Part shown: positions 18,297 through 26,846 of the stretch, piece after piece | Numbering within the stretch: position 1 is the stretch's first letter | Layout: every line of letters begins with the position of its first letter | From: Runella zeae DSM 19591 | Lineage (GTDB): Bacteria > Bacteroidota > Bacteroidia > Cytophagales > Spirosomataceae | Direction of reading: 5' to 3' | Assembly: GCF_000423565.1 (NCBI RefSeq) | Contig: NZ_AUIF01000045.1 | Span: 1-64,000, forward strand | Length of the DNA: 64,000 nucleotides | Notes under the pieces: generated by a model | The model's input: only the letters and a program-made list of their open reading frames with translations | What the model was told of the DNA's origin: nothing | Databases searched by the model: none | Translations under genes and position numbers: made by a program

Positions 18297-19547
18297 TCAA
18301 CGAAGATTTTTATCCGCAAAGTTGAGGTATTGTTGCCAATCATACAAATTGACATCGTGCCCACCTGCTCTGATGTGATACCCGATTTTCCCTTGTATTG
18401 ACTGATGCAAAGGTGGCATGGTTTGGGCGGGAAAGCCTTCAGTTCCCAAAAAACGATACACTTTATCCACTGCCACAACCGACGCAAATTCGCCAGCAGG
18501 GTCAGCACCTTTATCATCTACCGCGCTGCCCACATAAAGTGGGCGTGGAGCTACGAGAGCCATTACATAATGCTGGTCAAAAGGTAAAAGAGTATCTTTA
18601 TCCATGTATTTGTTGAAATTATGGGCATACCAATGCGGAAAAACAGTACATAGCCTCCGTATGTTTTCGCCCACTCCCCTTCTAAAGAATTTTGCTCCTC
18701 CCGCTCCTGACTCATGGCTTATCACCAATGCAAAACGTGCATCAGTCGCCCCTGCCCACAAGGCCGCTTTTCCCAAACGTGACCACCCAAATACCGCTAC
18801 TTTCTTAGGATTGATAGCTTGGTCGGTTTCGATATAATCCATCGCTCGGCTCAAGGCCCACGCCCAAGCTCCGATAGTTCCAAAGTTGTCGTCGCGGCTT
18901 TGTAATGAAGGATATAGCGTATGAACTCCCGTCGAAAATCCTTGCTTGGGATTGTCGGAAGCAATGTCTTCGCGATAAGCTGTAATGAGTGCATAGCCTC
19001 TCGCCAAAATAGTATCCAGAGGCCATTGGGCGGCATTTATCCCTCTACAAGCCTCCGTAGCCCGATGCTCCACCACACAGTTAAGATTTACGTAGGGATT
19101 GTTTCGCCCCGACTCCATCCAACTTTTCGTAATTCGAATGTAAGGGTCAGGATGAATGGCGTGATTTCCCCAAAAATTCAACCCTAAGATAGCAGGCACC
19201 GGCTTCCCGACTTGATTGGGAATATACATCAATAATTCCATTTGTGGGCCTGCGTTTGTACCGTCAAAATACACCACTACCTGCCGTCGAGTGGCCTTAC
19301 CGTTGAGTGCTTTTTTATCTTCTTCCACAACCTCAAATCTCAGATTTGAAGGACGCTCGGGCGCTTGTCCGTACATTTCTCGCGAAAACAATTCGAAGAT
19401 TTCATTGCGCCTTACCTTGTACCATTGCTTGGCGTTTTTGACGAGTTTGCCGCTATTCATAATCAGTGGGTTGGGCAAAACTGATGTTTGAGCCATACTA
19501 CCATCTGTAACTAGGAGAGATAAAAAACACAAAAAGACTTTTTTCAT
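18297..19547 (-). CDS. CE15-like glucuronoyl esterase / acetylxylan esterase
   Basis: A 416-residue exported alpha/beta hydrolase with signal peptide (MKKVFLCFLSLLVTDGSMAQ). The nucleophile motif GWSRLGKAALWAG is close to the G-C-S-R-x-G-K signature of CE15 glucuronoyl methylesterases, with Trp in place of Cys. Other segments are NFWGNHAIHPDP (oxyanion strand), SHESGAGGAKFFRR with the likely acidic residue, and the His in YHIRAGGHDVNLYDW. CE15 enzymes cut the ester between lignin alcohols and glucuronoxylan. It lies between a LysR regulator (3 bp upstream) and the esterase gene. Confidence 0.85.
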   Translation of the reverse strand: MKKVFLCFLSLLVTDGSMAQTSVLPNPLIMNSGKLVKNAKQWYKVRRNEIFELFSREMYGQAPERPSNLRFEVVEEDKKALNGKATRRQVVVYFDGTNAGPQMELLMYIPNQVGKPVPAILGLNFWGNHAIHPDPYIRITKSWMESGRNNPYVNLNCVVEHRATEACRGINAAQWPLDTILARGYALITAYREDIASDNPKQGFSTGVHTLYPSLQSRDDNFGTIGAWAWALSRAMDYIETDQAINPKKVAVFGWSRLGKAALWAGATDARFALVISHESGAGGAKFFRRGVGENIRRLCTVFPHWYAHNFNKYMDKDTLLPFDQHYVMALVAPRPLYVGSAVDDKGADPAGEFASVVAVDKVYRFLGTEGFPAQTMPPLHQSIQGKIGYHIRAGGHDVNLYDWQQYLNFADKNLR

Positions 19548-19550
19548 AAA

Positions 19551-20456
19551 TCAAGATAAATAAGAAGAATGCAAAGAAAGATGTTGGGCGGCTTGTTGGG
19601 CTATTTCTTTAATATGAGGCAATACGGGGTTGGCATCATCGGAGCGCCAAATGAGATAGAGCTGCGTTTTGGTATCCAATTTTAAAAAACGCACTCCCAA
19701 GGCCGATGCTCCATGACGGTAAGAAATAGGCAAAACCGACAACCCTAGTTTTTTTTCTACCAATCTCAAAATCGTAGCACCATAGTTGGAATGATATACC
19801 ACTCGGGGTTGGAAGCCCTTTTCTCCAAAAATCCCGTGTAAGATTTGACCATAATGTAGATGAGCATCCAATTTTGGTAAAATAAAGGCTTCTTCTTGGC
19901 ATTGACCAATATCTCTAAAATTGGTTTCGTTGAGGGGGTGGTCGTGCGGGATTACCAACGCAAAATGCTCTTCAAACAACAACTGAATCGAAAAACGCGC
20001 ATCAATCGAAACCTCTCTAGTAAATCCTACATCAATAGCATAATTGGTAAGCGCTTCTAGCAATTCCAATTCGGCGATTTCGGTAAGTTCAATATTAATA
20101 TCAGGAAAACGTTCGTAAGTCATGGCCAATGTTTCGGGTAAGATAGAATAAAGTGCCGAACCCGGATGCCCCATTCGTATCTTTCCAACTGTACCACTAT
20201 GAATTCGGCGGGTCTGCTCCGTGACATACTCAAGTTGGTGTTTTATTTTACTAATCTCATCCCTAAAATAAGCTCCCGCCGCAGTAAGGCGTACATTGCG
20301 CTTGTCGCGTTCAAACAAAACCACCCCTATCTCCTCCTCTAATTGTTGGATATGACGACTCAAGGCTGGCTGAACGATGAATAGTTTTTCGGCAGCCCGC
20401 GAAAAATGCAATTCTTCGGCGACACCAAGAAAATAGGTAAGTTGACGTAAGTCCAT
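19551..20456 (-). CDS. LysR family transcriptional regulator
   Basis: A 301-residue regulator. The N-terminal winged helix-turn-helix is typical (MDLRQLTYFLGVAEELHFSR, then AAEKLFIVQPALSRHIQQLEE), and the periplasmic-binding-protein-like effector domain covers about 90-295. It reads into the CE15-like gene with only 3 bp between, an unusual arrangement because LysR genes are more often divergent from their targets. The three genes probably form one autoregulated operon responding to an aromatic or uronic breakdown product; the effector is a guess. Confidence 0.93.
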   Translation of the reverse strand: MDLRQLTYFLGVAEELHFSRAAEKLFIVQPALSRHIQQLEEEIGVVLFERDKRNVRLTAAGAYFRDEISKIKHQLEYVTEQTRRIHSGTVGKIRMGHPGSALYSILPETLAMTYERFPDINIELTEIAELELLEALTNYAIDVGFTREVSIDARFSIQLLFEEHFALVIPHDHPLNETNFRDIGQCQEEAFILPKLDAHLHYGQILHGIFGEKGFQPRVVYHSNYGATILRLVEKKLGLSVLPISYRHGASALGVRFLKLDTKTQLYLIWRSDDANPVLPHIKEIAQQAAQHLSLHSSYLS

Positions 20457-20625
20457 GTAGAAATTGGGGAAGAGGGTCTATTTATACAAATTAAGCATAA
20501 ATCATTAAAAAAATAGCATTTCTGATTATTAAAAGGCTTTTGTTATTTTGTATGTCATTTTAGTCTTTCATCTTTATCCCGAGCTTATTTAAAGAGATTG
20601 ACTCAACCTTCATAACACCACTTAC

Positions 20626-21114
20626 ATGATTCAAATTACGCCCTATCAGCCTATTTATCAACAAGCTATCATTGACCTCATTTTAAACATACAGCAAAAC
20701 GAATTCAATGTGCCGATTACTCTTCATGACCAGCCCGACTTACTGATTATCCCTGAGTTTTATTGTCAACAAAAAGGGAACTTCTGGCTGGCACTGGATG
20801 ACAACAAACTCGTAGGCACTATTGCTCTTATCGATATTGGAGATGAAATGGGTGCTTTACGAAAAATGTTTGTTCACCGTGATTATAGAGGCAAAAACGT
20901 AGGTGTTGCCTCGGTTTTACTGAATACACTGCTTCAACATTGTCAAAAATCTGGTTTTAAGTCAATTTTTTTGGGTACTAATCCAAGATTACAAGCGGCA
21001 ATGCGTTTTTATGAAAAGAATGGTTTTTCTCAACTTCCTGCTGAGAGCCTACCCCCCCAATACCCACGAATGCAAGTTGATACTGTTTTTTACCAATACC
21101 ATCTAACCTTATGA
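20626..21114 (+). CDS. GNAT family N-acetyltransferase
   Basis: A 162-residue GNAT protein. The acetyl-CoA binding motif A is clear (MFVHRDYRGKNVGVASVLL, with R-G-K-x-V-G in place of the Q/R-x-x-G-x-G/A consensus), and motif B follows (NPRLQAAMRFYEKNGF). Substrate unknown. Its stop overlaps the start of the next GNAT gene by 4 bp (ATGA), indicating translational coupling. Confidence 0.9.
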   Translation: MIQITPYQPIYQQAIIDLILNIQQNEFNVPITLHDQPDLLIIPEFYCQQKGNFWLALDDNKLVGTIALIDIGDEMGALRKMFVHRDYRGKNVGVASVLLNTLLQHCQKSGFKSIFLGTNPRLQAAMRFYEKNGFSQLPAESLPPQYPRMQVDTVFYQYHLTL

Positions 21115-22130
21115 AACATCAAACCGCTACTCCTCCTATTGTACTTCGTACCGATTTTCGAGCCCATACCGACATCGCCGCCGTGGCACAACTCCACGAC
21201 ACTATCTATCGCGAAGAGTTTGAGTTTGGCGGTGAACTATTTACTAAATACGTAGAAGATAGCCTACGAGAGTTTGCGCAGCAATACCAACCTCACAAAG
21301 ACGCCGTATGGATGTATGAGCACGAAGGAAAGCTTATCGGCTGTATATTTTTGATGAACCGAGGCGATGCCGCTCAACTTCGCTATTTTTTAATTCACCG
21401 AGATTTTAGGGGGTTAGGATTTGGGAAAAAACTAATGGAGATGTTCCTAAAAACCCTACGTCAGCGTCACTATCGGTCTTGCTATCTCTGGACGGTCGAG
21501 GGCCTTACACAAGCGGCTCATTTGTACCAAAAATATGGATTTAGGGTAACAGAAGAACGCCTCAGCAATAACTTTGGCATTACGCTTTTAGAACAACGCT
21601 ACGAACTCATTTTACCCATTTTCAGGCTTGGAGAGTTGGCAGATGCCTCAGGTTTGCGGGATTTGACCGAAAAAACTTTTGTAGATACTTATGCCGATTT
21701 CAACACCGCCGAAAACATGCATCTACACATATCCACCCGTTTTGGTCTAGCCCAGCTCCAACATGAACTCCTCGACCCTCATATTCAGTACGTGATTGTG
21801 GAATTGAAAGAGCAATTAGTAGGTTTTGTAAAATTAGTCAAAGAGCATTCTTTGCCTGAGCTATCTTCTCTCAAAGCCGTCGAAATCGAGCGATTTTATG
21901 TGGACTTAGCGTATCAAGGAAAAAGCATAGGCACTCGCCTTATGGACTACGCCTTGCAATGGGCAAGAAAAGAAGGCTTTGAAGTAGCTTGGCTTGGCGT
22001 ATGGGAACACAATACCAAAGCCCTTCAATTTTATGAAAAAATGGGTTTTGTACCTTTTGGGGAGCATATTTTCACGCTCGGCACTGAGCTTCAAAATGAT
22101 TTTTTGCTAAAGCGCGAGCTTACTAAATGA
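21111..22130 (+). CDS. Tandem-domain GNAT acetyltransferase
   Basis: A 339-residue protein with two GNAT domains. The first, about 10-165, has RYFLIHRDFRGLGFGKKLM and HLYQKYGFRVTEERLS. The second, about 170-337, has IERFYVDLAYQGKSIGTRLM and NTKALQFYEKMGF. Both keep a recognisable CoA-binding pyrophosphate loop, so both may be active. The two domains are not near-identical, so this is an old fusion rather than a recent duplication. It is translationally coupled to the preceding GNAT gene. Confidence 0.88.
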   Translation: MKHQTATPPIVLRTDFRAHTDIAAVAQLHDTIYREEFEFGGELFTKYVEDSLREFAQQYQPHKDAVWMYEHEGKLIGCIFLMNRGDAAQLRYFLIHRDFRGLGFGKKLMEMFLKTLRQRHYRSCYLWTVEGLTQAAHLYQKYGFRVTEERLSNNFGITLLEQRYELILPIFRLGELADASGLRDLTEKTFVDTYADFNTAENMHLHISTRFGLAQLQHELLDPHIQYVIVELKEQLVGFVKLVKEHSLPELSSLKAVEIERFYVDLAYQGKSIGTRLMDYALQWARKEGFEVAWLGVWEHNTKALQFYEKMGFVPFGEHIFTLGTELQNDFLLKRELTK

Positions 22131-22182
22131 ACCTATAATTATCAATCATAAGATATAGAAACTAAATTACATGATTTGTAAA

Positions 22183-22243
22183 GGGGGGGGATTAATAGCC
22201 ACCATTTTATGTACAATATGAATATGTCTTTTTTGTACATTTG
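22183..22243 (+). promoter_or_regulatory. Promoter region of the LytTR operon with a G8 tract
   Basis: TACATTTG at 22236-22243 fits the -7 consensus TAnnTTTG and lies 28 bp before the ATG. Two TGTACA hexamers (22210-22215 and 22234-22239) flank the spacer. A run of eight G at 22183-22190 lies about 45 bp upstream of the -7 element; such tracts can slip in replication. Confidence 0.45.
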
Positions 22244-22270
22244 TCATCCTTATAAAACCCACCCTAAATC

Positions 22271-23050
22271 ATGTCAGAAAGTAAGGTTCAAATTTTAATT
22301 ATTGAAGATGAAGCCATCTTGGCGATGTACGTCAGCGACCTTTTGGAAACGCAGGGGTATGAGGTAGCAGGTGTTGCCGACAACGGCGCCGAAGCATTAT
22401 CACTCTATCGCCAGAATCGTATTGACTTGATTTTGTGCGATATTAACCTAAAAGGGGGTTGGGATGGAATAGAAACCATCCGACATATTTTGGAGTTCAA
22501 GCCCGTTCCTGTCATTTATCTAACTTCACAAACCGACAAGGAAACAATTGAACGGGCCAAGGCAACTTTCCCAGCTGCTTACCTTGCAAAGCCCGTCCGA
22601 CCGGATAATTTGCAGATTTCGGTTGACCTCGCCATTCATAATTATGTCATGAATCGTTTACCGTCGGCGGCCGGAAAAGAAACCAAAGCCGGTACGGCGG
22701 AGAAGGAAGCATCAAGCCGTGAATCTATTCTCCGCAGCGGGGATCAGGTGTTTATCAAACATAATTATCAGTTTGTCGGAATTTCGCTCAATGACATTCT
22801 GTTGCTGGAGGCCGACAATACCTATACGACCATCCAAACCAAAGGTCATAAATACACGCTTCGACTTTCTCTGAGCAGTTTACTCGAACGCCTCGATTAT
22901 TCGTCGTTGGTACGAGTTCATCGTTCTTACGCGGTTAATGTAAATCAATTGAAAGGATTCAACGAGCGAGAGATTTTTATTGATACCATGACCATTCCTT
23001 TCGGACAACAATACAAGGAAGATTTTATGCGGCATTTTCAAGCTCGTTGA
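22271..23050 (+). CDS. LytTR-type response regulator
   Basis: A 259-residue DNA-binding response regulator. The receiver domain occupies about 1-125, with the acidic pocket IIEDEA, the phosphorylatable Asp in LILCDINLKGG (about 58), Thr/Ser in VIYLTSQ and Lys in AKPVRP. A short Ala/Glu-rich linker leads to a LytTR domain at about 155-255 (ILLLEADNTYTTIQTKGHKY, LVRVHRSYAVNVNQL). LytTR regulators often govern secreted peptides, bacteriocins and surface factors. It is 43 bp upstream of its histidine kinase and 5.8 kb from the double-glycine peptide genes. Confidence 0.93.
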   Translation: MSESKVQILIIEDEAILAMYVSDLLETQGYEVAGVADNGAEALSLYRQNRIDLILCDINLKGGWDGIETIRHILEFKPVPVIYLTSQTDKETIERAKATFPAAYLAKPVRPDNLQISVDLAIHNYVMNRLPSAAGKETKAGTAEKEASSRESILRSGDQVFIKHNYQFVGISLNDILLLEADNTYTTIQTKGHKYTLRLSLSSLLERLDYSSLVRVHRSYAVNVNQLKGFNEREIFIDTMTIPFGQQYKEDFMRHFQAR

Positions 23051-23093
23051 CCTTGCACTATTGATTCTTGGCACAATAAATAAGCCTCATATT

Positions 23094-24950
23094 ATGAAAC
23101 TCTCTCTATTGACGACGCTCTGTTTCTGTTTGTTTGCCCACAAACTTATGAGCCAATCCGACACACTCCTTACTTTTTCCGTATTTCAACAGCAGATTGA
23201 AACCTTATCGGATTCTGCTCGCTTTGAACGGCTTTACGACTATAGTGTCAATGCTTTAAATCAAAGTAAGTATCCCGAAGCAGCCCTGGCCACCAATGGA
23301 ATGCTGAAAATCGCCCAAGATGCCAATAACCAGATTCTGATAGGACGAACGTATATGGCAATGGGAAATATGGAACGAAATCAAAATAATCCGACAAAGG
23401 CCATATCAGATTATTTAAAAGCACAATCTATTTTCAGTTCGGTCGGTGAATATCGGCGGCAGCTCAGGGCGCTGCAACGAATTGAGGGCGTGTACATTAG
23501 TCTCCGTGACTTAGAAAAAGCACAATACTATTGCGAACAGGCACTGACCATTGCCCGGCAACAAAAGCTTGAATTGGAAATTGCCAACATTTATAATGAC
23601 CTGGCTTCTATTGAAGATATTCGTAAGAAATATAACCAAGCACTTCACTATAACGAGTTAGCCCTTCGCATCTACCAATCGCTCAAGGAAGAAGATTCTT
23701 ACACTGTATCGTTATTTAATCGGGCTATTATCTTAAAAAACTCAGGGCAATACCGGCAATCGGCAGACATTTATCAGCAATGTTTAAAAGCGGCAAAAGA
23801 AAAACAGGATGTGGAATTGGAAGGCATGATTTACATCAACCTGCCGAATACACTTTTGCTGTTAAATCAGCTCAACGAAGCCGAGGAGTATATCCGAATG
23901 GCCTTAACATGGGCCAATTCCCAATCGAAGTCCCCGCCTTATTATCAAAACATCTACGAAACGCTAACCGCCATTTACGAAAAGCGCGGTCAATTTCAGC
24001 AGGCATTTCAATATCAAAAGCTGAGTATGGTGTATCGGGACAGTGTTATGAATGCCGAAAAAAGCCGCCAATTGATCGAAACAGAAACTCGCTTTCAAAC
24101 TCGTGAGAAACAGCTGCATATTGAACGCCTAGACGAAGATAATCTCCGCCAAAGACAGCAATTGGCCTGGCTGACGGGTGGTGCTATACTGCTGACCTTT
24201 CTGCTCGGCATCATGCTTTTACAATACCGTACTATCCGACGGGTTAATGGCAAACTGGCTGAAACCAACCAAACTCTTTCCGATGCTAATGAACGGATCA
24301 ATAAACAATCCGGTCAGTTGAAACAACTCATGCGTGAACTGCACCACCGGGTCAAAAACAACCTGGCTATTGTGTCCAGTCTTTTATATCTGCAATCAAA
24401 CCGACTGGAAGATGAAAACGCCGTACGGGCTGTACGGGAAGGGCAGCAGCGGGTGGAAGCCATGTCGTTGATTCATCAGCAATTGTACCAAACCGATAAC
24501 GTCACTCGGGTGAATATGCAGACTTATATCGACGAGTTGGTACGCGGATTGATGCAATCGTTTAACCACCAAGACAACTTCAATCTCCAGTTAAATGTTG
24601 CCCCAATTGATTTGGATGTAGAACTGGCCGTTCCGTTGGGCTTGATTTTGAACGAATTGACTACCAATGCTTTCAAACATGCCTATAAAGGGATTGATAC
24701 GCCAAGCCTTAGCATCAGCCTGTGGAAAGAAGATCAGCTATACCTCGAAATCAAAGACAATGGCCCGGGCATGGACGTGAGCCAGTGGCAAAAACCGAGT
24801 CGTTCGTTTGGTAAGCGACTGATTACTTCCCTGACCAAACAGGCCGGTGGACGACTGGAAATTAGTGGCGAGAACGGTACTCGTTTTCTGTTGATTTTGC
24901 CCGTTCCCGAAAAGAAAGCAATACTTACTCCCGAAACAGAACCGGCATGA
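23094..24950 (+). CDS. TPR-sensor histidine kinase (HisKA_2 type)
   Basis: About 618 residues. I start at ATG 23094, which gives a signal peptide (MKLSLLTTLCFCLFAHKLMS); a TTG at 23061 would hide it. Tetratricopeptide repeats cover about 35-330, probably periplasmic. One membrane helix follows (LAWLTGGAILLTFLLGIMLL), then a short coiled coil. The HisKA_2 phosphoacceptor is MRELHHRVKNNLAIVSSLLY. The ATPase domain carries LILNELTTNAFKHAY (N box) and IKDNGPGM (G1). With the LytTR gene upstream it forms a two-component pair. A TPR sensor may bind a peptide or partner protein. Confidence 0.92.
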   Translation: MKLSLLTTLCFCLFAHKLMSQSDTLLTFSVFQQQIETLSDSARFERLYDYSVNALNQSKYPEAALATNGMLKIAQDANNQILIGRTYMAMGNMERNQNNPTKAISDYLKAQSIFSSVGEYRRQLRALQRIEGVYISLRDLEKAQYYCEQALTIARQQKLELEIANIYNDLASIEDIRKKYNQALHYNELALRIYQSLKEEDSYTVSLFNRAIILKNSGQYRQSADIYQQCLKAAKEKQDVELEGMIYINLPNTLLLLNQLNEAEEYIRMALTWANSQSKSPPYYQNIYETLTAIYEKRGQFQQAFQYQKLSMVYRDSVMNAEKSRQLIETETRFQTREKQLHIERLDEDNLRQRQQLAWLTGGAILLTFLLGIMLLQYRTIRRVNGKLAETNQTLSDANERINKQSGQLKQLMRELHHRVKNNLAIVSSLLYLQSNRLEDENAVRAVREGQQRVEAMSLIHQQLYQTDNVTRVNMQTYIDELVRGLMQSFNHQDNFNLQLNVAPIDLDVELAVPLGLILNELTTNAFKHAYKGIDTPSLSISLWKEDQLYLEIKDNGPGMDVSQWQKPSRSFGKRLITSLTKQAGGRLEISGENGTRFLLILPVPEKKAILTPETEPA

Positions 24951-24990
24951 TCTACTGAGCGTTGTGCATTAGCTAAATGAGAGCTCGCTT

Positions 24991-25041
24991 GCATCTACAA
25001 AAAGGCGGTCTCCAATTCAGAGACCGCCTTTTTGTAGATGC
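24991..25041. terminator. Bidirectional terminator between kinase and lipoprotein gene
   Basis: Perfect 22-bp stem (24991-25012 with 25020-25041), 7-nt loop, with A5 and T5 tracts symmetrically inside the arms. It serves the plus-strand kinase gene and the minus-strand repeat lipoprotein that converge here. Confidence 0.9.
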
Positions 25042-25049
25042 TTGTCTGA

Positions 25050-26543
25050 TCATTTGAGTTTGACGACCCAATAATTCATTATTCCTTTTGGCCGCTCACT
25101 TTTGTCACTGATTCCTCCGGGCTGGGATTGAGAAGAGCCGGCGGCAATGATTCCGCCATCGGCGGTTACCAGTATATCGCCTAACTTATCTGTAGCAGTA
25201 CCGCCCAGGGTTTTATCCTGCCCCAGGTAACGTCCATCCGCTTCCAGTTTTGCAATCCAGTAATCTAAAACTCCTTTAGGCATTTCAATTTTTTCACCAC
25301 CGGGAGCAGAAGGCGTTTCGCCACCCAGCCAGATACCCCCATCGGCTGTTACGGCCAGCGACTTAAAGGTATCGTCGCCCGGGCTCCCAACCGTCTTATC
25401 CCACTGCTTATTGCCATTCGCATCAATCTTGACAACCCAGTAATCGTTTTGACCGGCAGCACCGCGCAGCCCTTCTGTCTTGTCAGCCCCGGCGGGCGAG
25501 GACGAACTACCGCCCAGTACAAACCCGCCATCAGGTGTTGCGGCCGCCTTGGCTAACTGATCGTCCTGCGTTCCTCCGAACGTCCTATCCCACTGCTTAT
25601 TACCATTGGCGTCAATCTTAACCACCCAGTAGTCATAACCTCCTTTACCGGCTGCCGTTTTATTACCCGCCGCTCCCTCAGATGAGGAGTAGCCTGCCAG
25701 CAGATAGCCTCCGTCTGTTGCTTTTACGACCGATGCCAAATAATCATTTCCTCCGTTGCCCAAGGTTATATCCCATTGCTTCTTGCCGTTGACGTCCAGC
25801 TTTACAATCCAGTAGTCGTAGCTCCCGTTACAACTATTCATTGATTTATCGCTGCTGATTGGCTGGGGTTGGAACGAACCTATTCCTCCCAGCGGGTTTC
25901 CGATTACCGGCGTAACTTTATTTGCCAACGAGGCTGAGATGCCCCCTACCAGAAAGCCCCCGTCGTTGGTAGCCACCATTGAGGTCAGGTGGTCTTCATT
26001 GGTTCCCCCGAGTACTTTATCCCATATCACGTTGCCATAGCGGTTCACTTTGACAATCCAGTAATCATACCCCCCTTTGGAACCCTGGCTTTTAGACATA
26101 TCCTCAGCCGGCGAATTAGACGACCCGCCCAGCACCATAGTCATGTCTGACAGCGGCACGATGGACGCTAACCGGTCTTCTCCTGAACCGCCTATAGCTC
26201 GGTTATAATGTTTAAAAGTACCATCGGCGATTACTTTAACCACCCAGTAATCATTCCCTCCATAGGCCTCAAACCTATCGTTAGAGCCGGCAGAAGTCGG
26301 CGAATTAGAGGAACCACCAAAAATATACCCTCCGGAAGTCGTAGGGTTGTTTAGGGCGACAGTCAATATATCAATGCCGGATCCACCCAGTGTTAAATCC
26401 CATGCTTTAGGAGGGGCGGGTATTCGCGCACTTGAGTGCTTAACGGCGGTCGTTGGGGTATCGACAGCGTCAATTTCAGTCGACTTACAATTCCACATCA
26501 AGACAGTTGCAGCCATAATTCCGTACGTAATTTGCTTTTTCAT
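25050..26543 (-). CDS. Seven-repeat (probable beta-propeller) lipoprotein, copy A
   Basis: About 497 residues. ATG 26543 gives a lipoprotein signal (MKKQITYGIMAATVLMWNC, lipobox LMWNC); the upstream in-frame ATG at 26597 would bury it. The body consists of about 60-residue repeats, each with a WD-type strand, GGxxxD, ATxDGGxxLGGxSxS and a closing DYWVVK-like segment. I count seven closing segments (NDYWVVKV to MNYWVVKLK), which would suit a seven-bladed propeller. Similar repeats are common in secreted Bacteroidota proteins. Function is unknown; binding to glycan, peptide or protein at the outer membrane is likely. It is a tandem paralogue of the next gene. Confidence 0.85.
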   Translation of the reverse strand: MKKQITYGIMAATVLMWNCKSTEIDAVDTPTTAVKHSSARIPAPPKAWDLTLGGSGIDILTVALNNPTTSGGYIFGGSSNSPTSAGSNDRFEAYGGNDYWVVKVIADGTFKHYNRAIGGSGEDRLASIVPLSDMTMVLGGSSNSPAEDMSKSQGSKGGYDYWIVKVNRYGNVIWDKVLGGTNEDHLTSMVATNDGGFLVGGISASLANKVTPVIGNPLGGIGSFQPQPISSDKSMNSCNGSYDYWIVKLDVNGKKQWDITLGNGGNDYLASVVKATDGGYLLAGYSSSEGAAGNKTAAGKGGYDYWVVKIDANGNKQWDRTFGGTQDDQLAKAAATPDGGFVLGGSSSSPAGADKTEGLRGAAGQNDYWVVKIDANGNKQWDKTVGSPGDDTFKSLAVTADGGIWLGGETPSAPGGEKIEMPKGVLDYWIAKLEADGRYLGQDKTLGGTATDKLGDILVTADGGIIAAGSSQSQPGGISDKSERPKGIMNYWVVKLK

Positions 26544-26789
26544 TGTTTTTTTATCGTTTAAAAAATGAGGAAATCCGGTTGTTTTTAAAGTATTCAAAAC
26601 TCAGAAGGCTGTCATGTTTTATTCACCGCCCCGTAAATCCGATACAAGATTAAGCCGATAAAAAATTGCAATCCGAGAATTGTAGGTAAACTCTGATTGT
26701 GTGTGTGTAAAACTCAAGAGTTTTGTAGGTGAAGTCCATTGCGTTGGTTGTTATTTACATTAAAGGAGCTTTTTCATCAAAAAAGCGGT

Positions 26790-26836
26790 AACGACAAAAG
26801 GGCTTTCTCTGCGTTAGAGAAAGCCCTTTTGTCGTT
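26790..26836 (-). terminator. Terminator after lipoprotein copy B
   Basis: Perfect 21-bp stem (26790-26810 with 26816-26836), 5-nt loop. It lies 10 bp after the stop of the copy B gene on the minus strand and separates the two paralogues, so each has its own transcript. Confidence 0.88.
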
Positions 26837-26846
26837 GGTTGTTAAC

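Noticed and set aside
22140-22182. ATTACATGATTTGTAA as another copy of the sulfur-regulon site
   Set aside because: The half-sites are in the opposite orientation (TTACA then TGTAA) and the -7 element is not 37 bp away.
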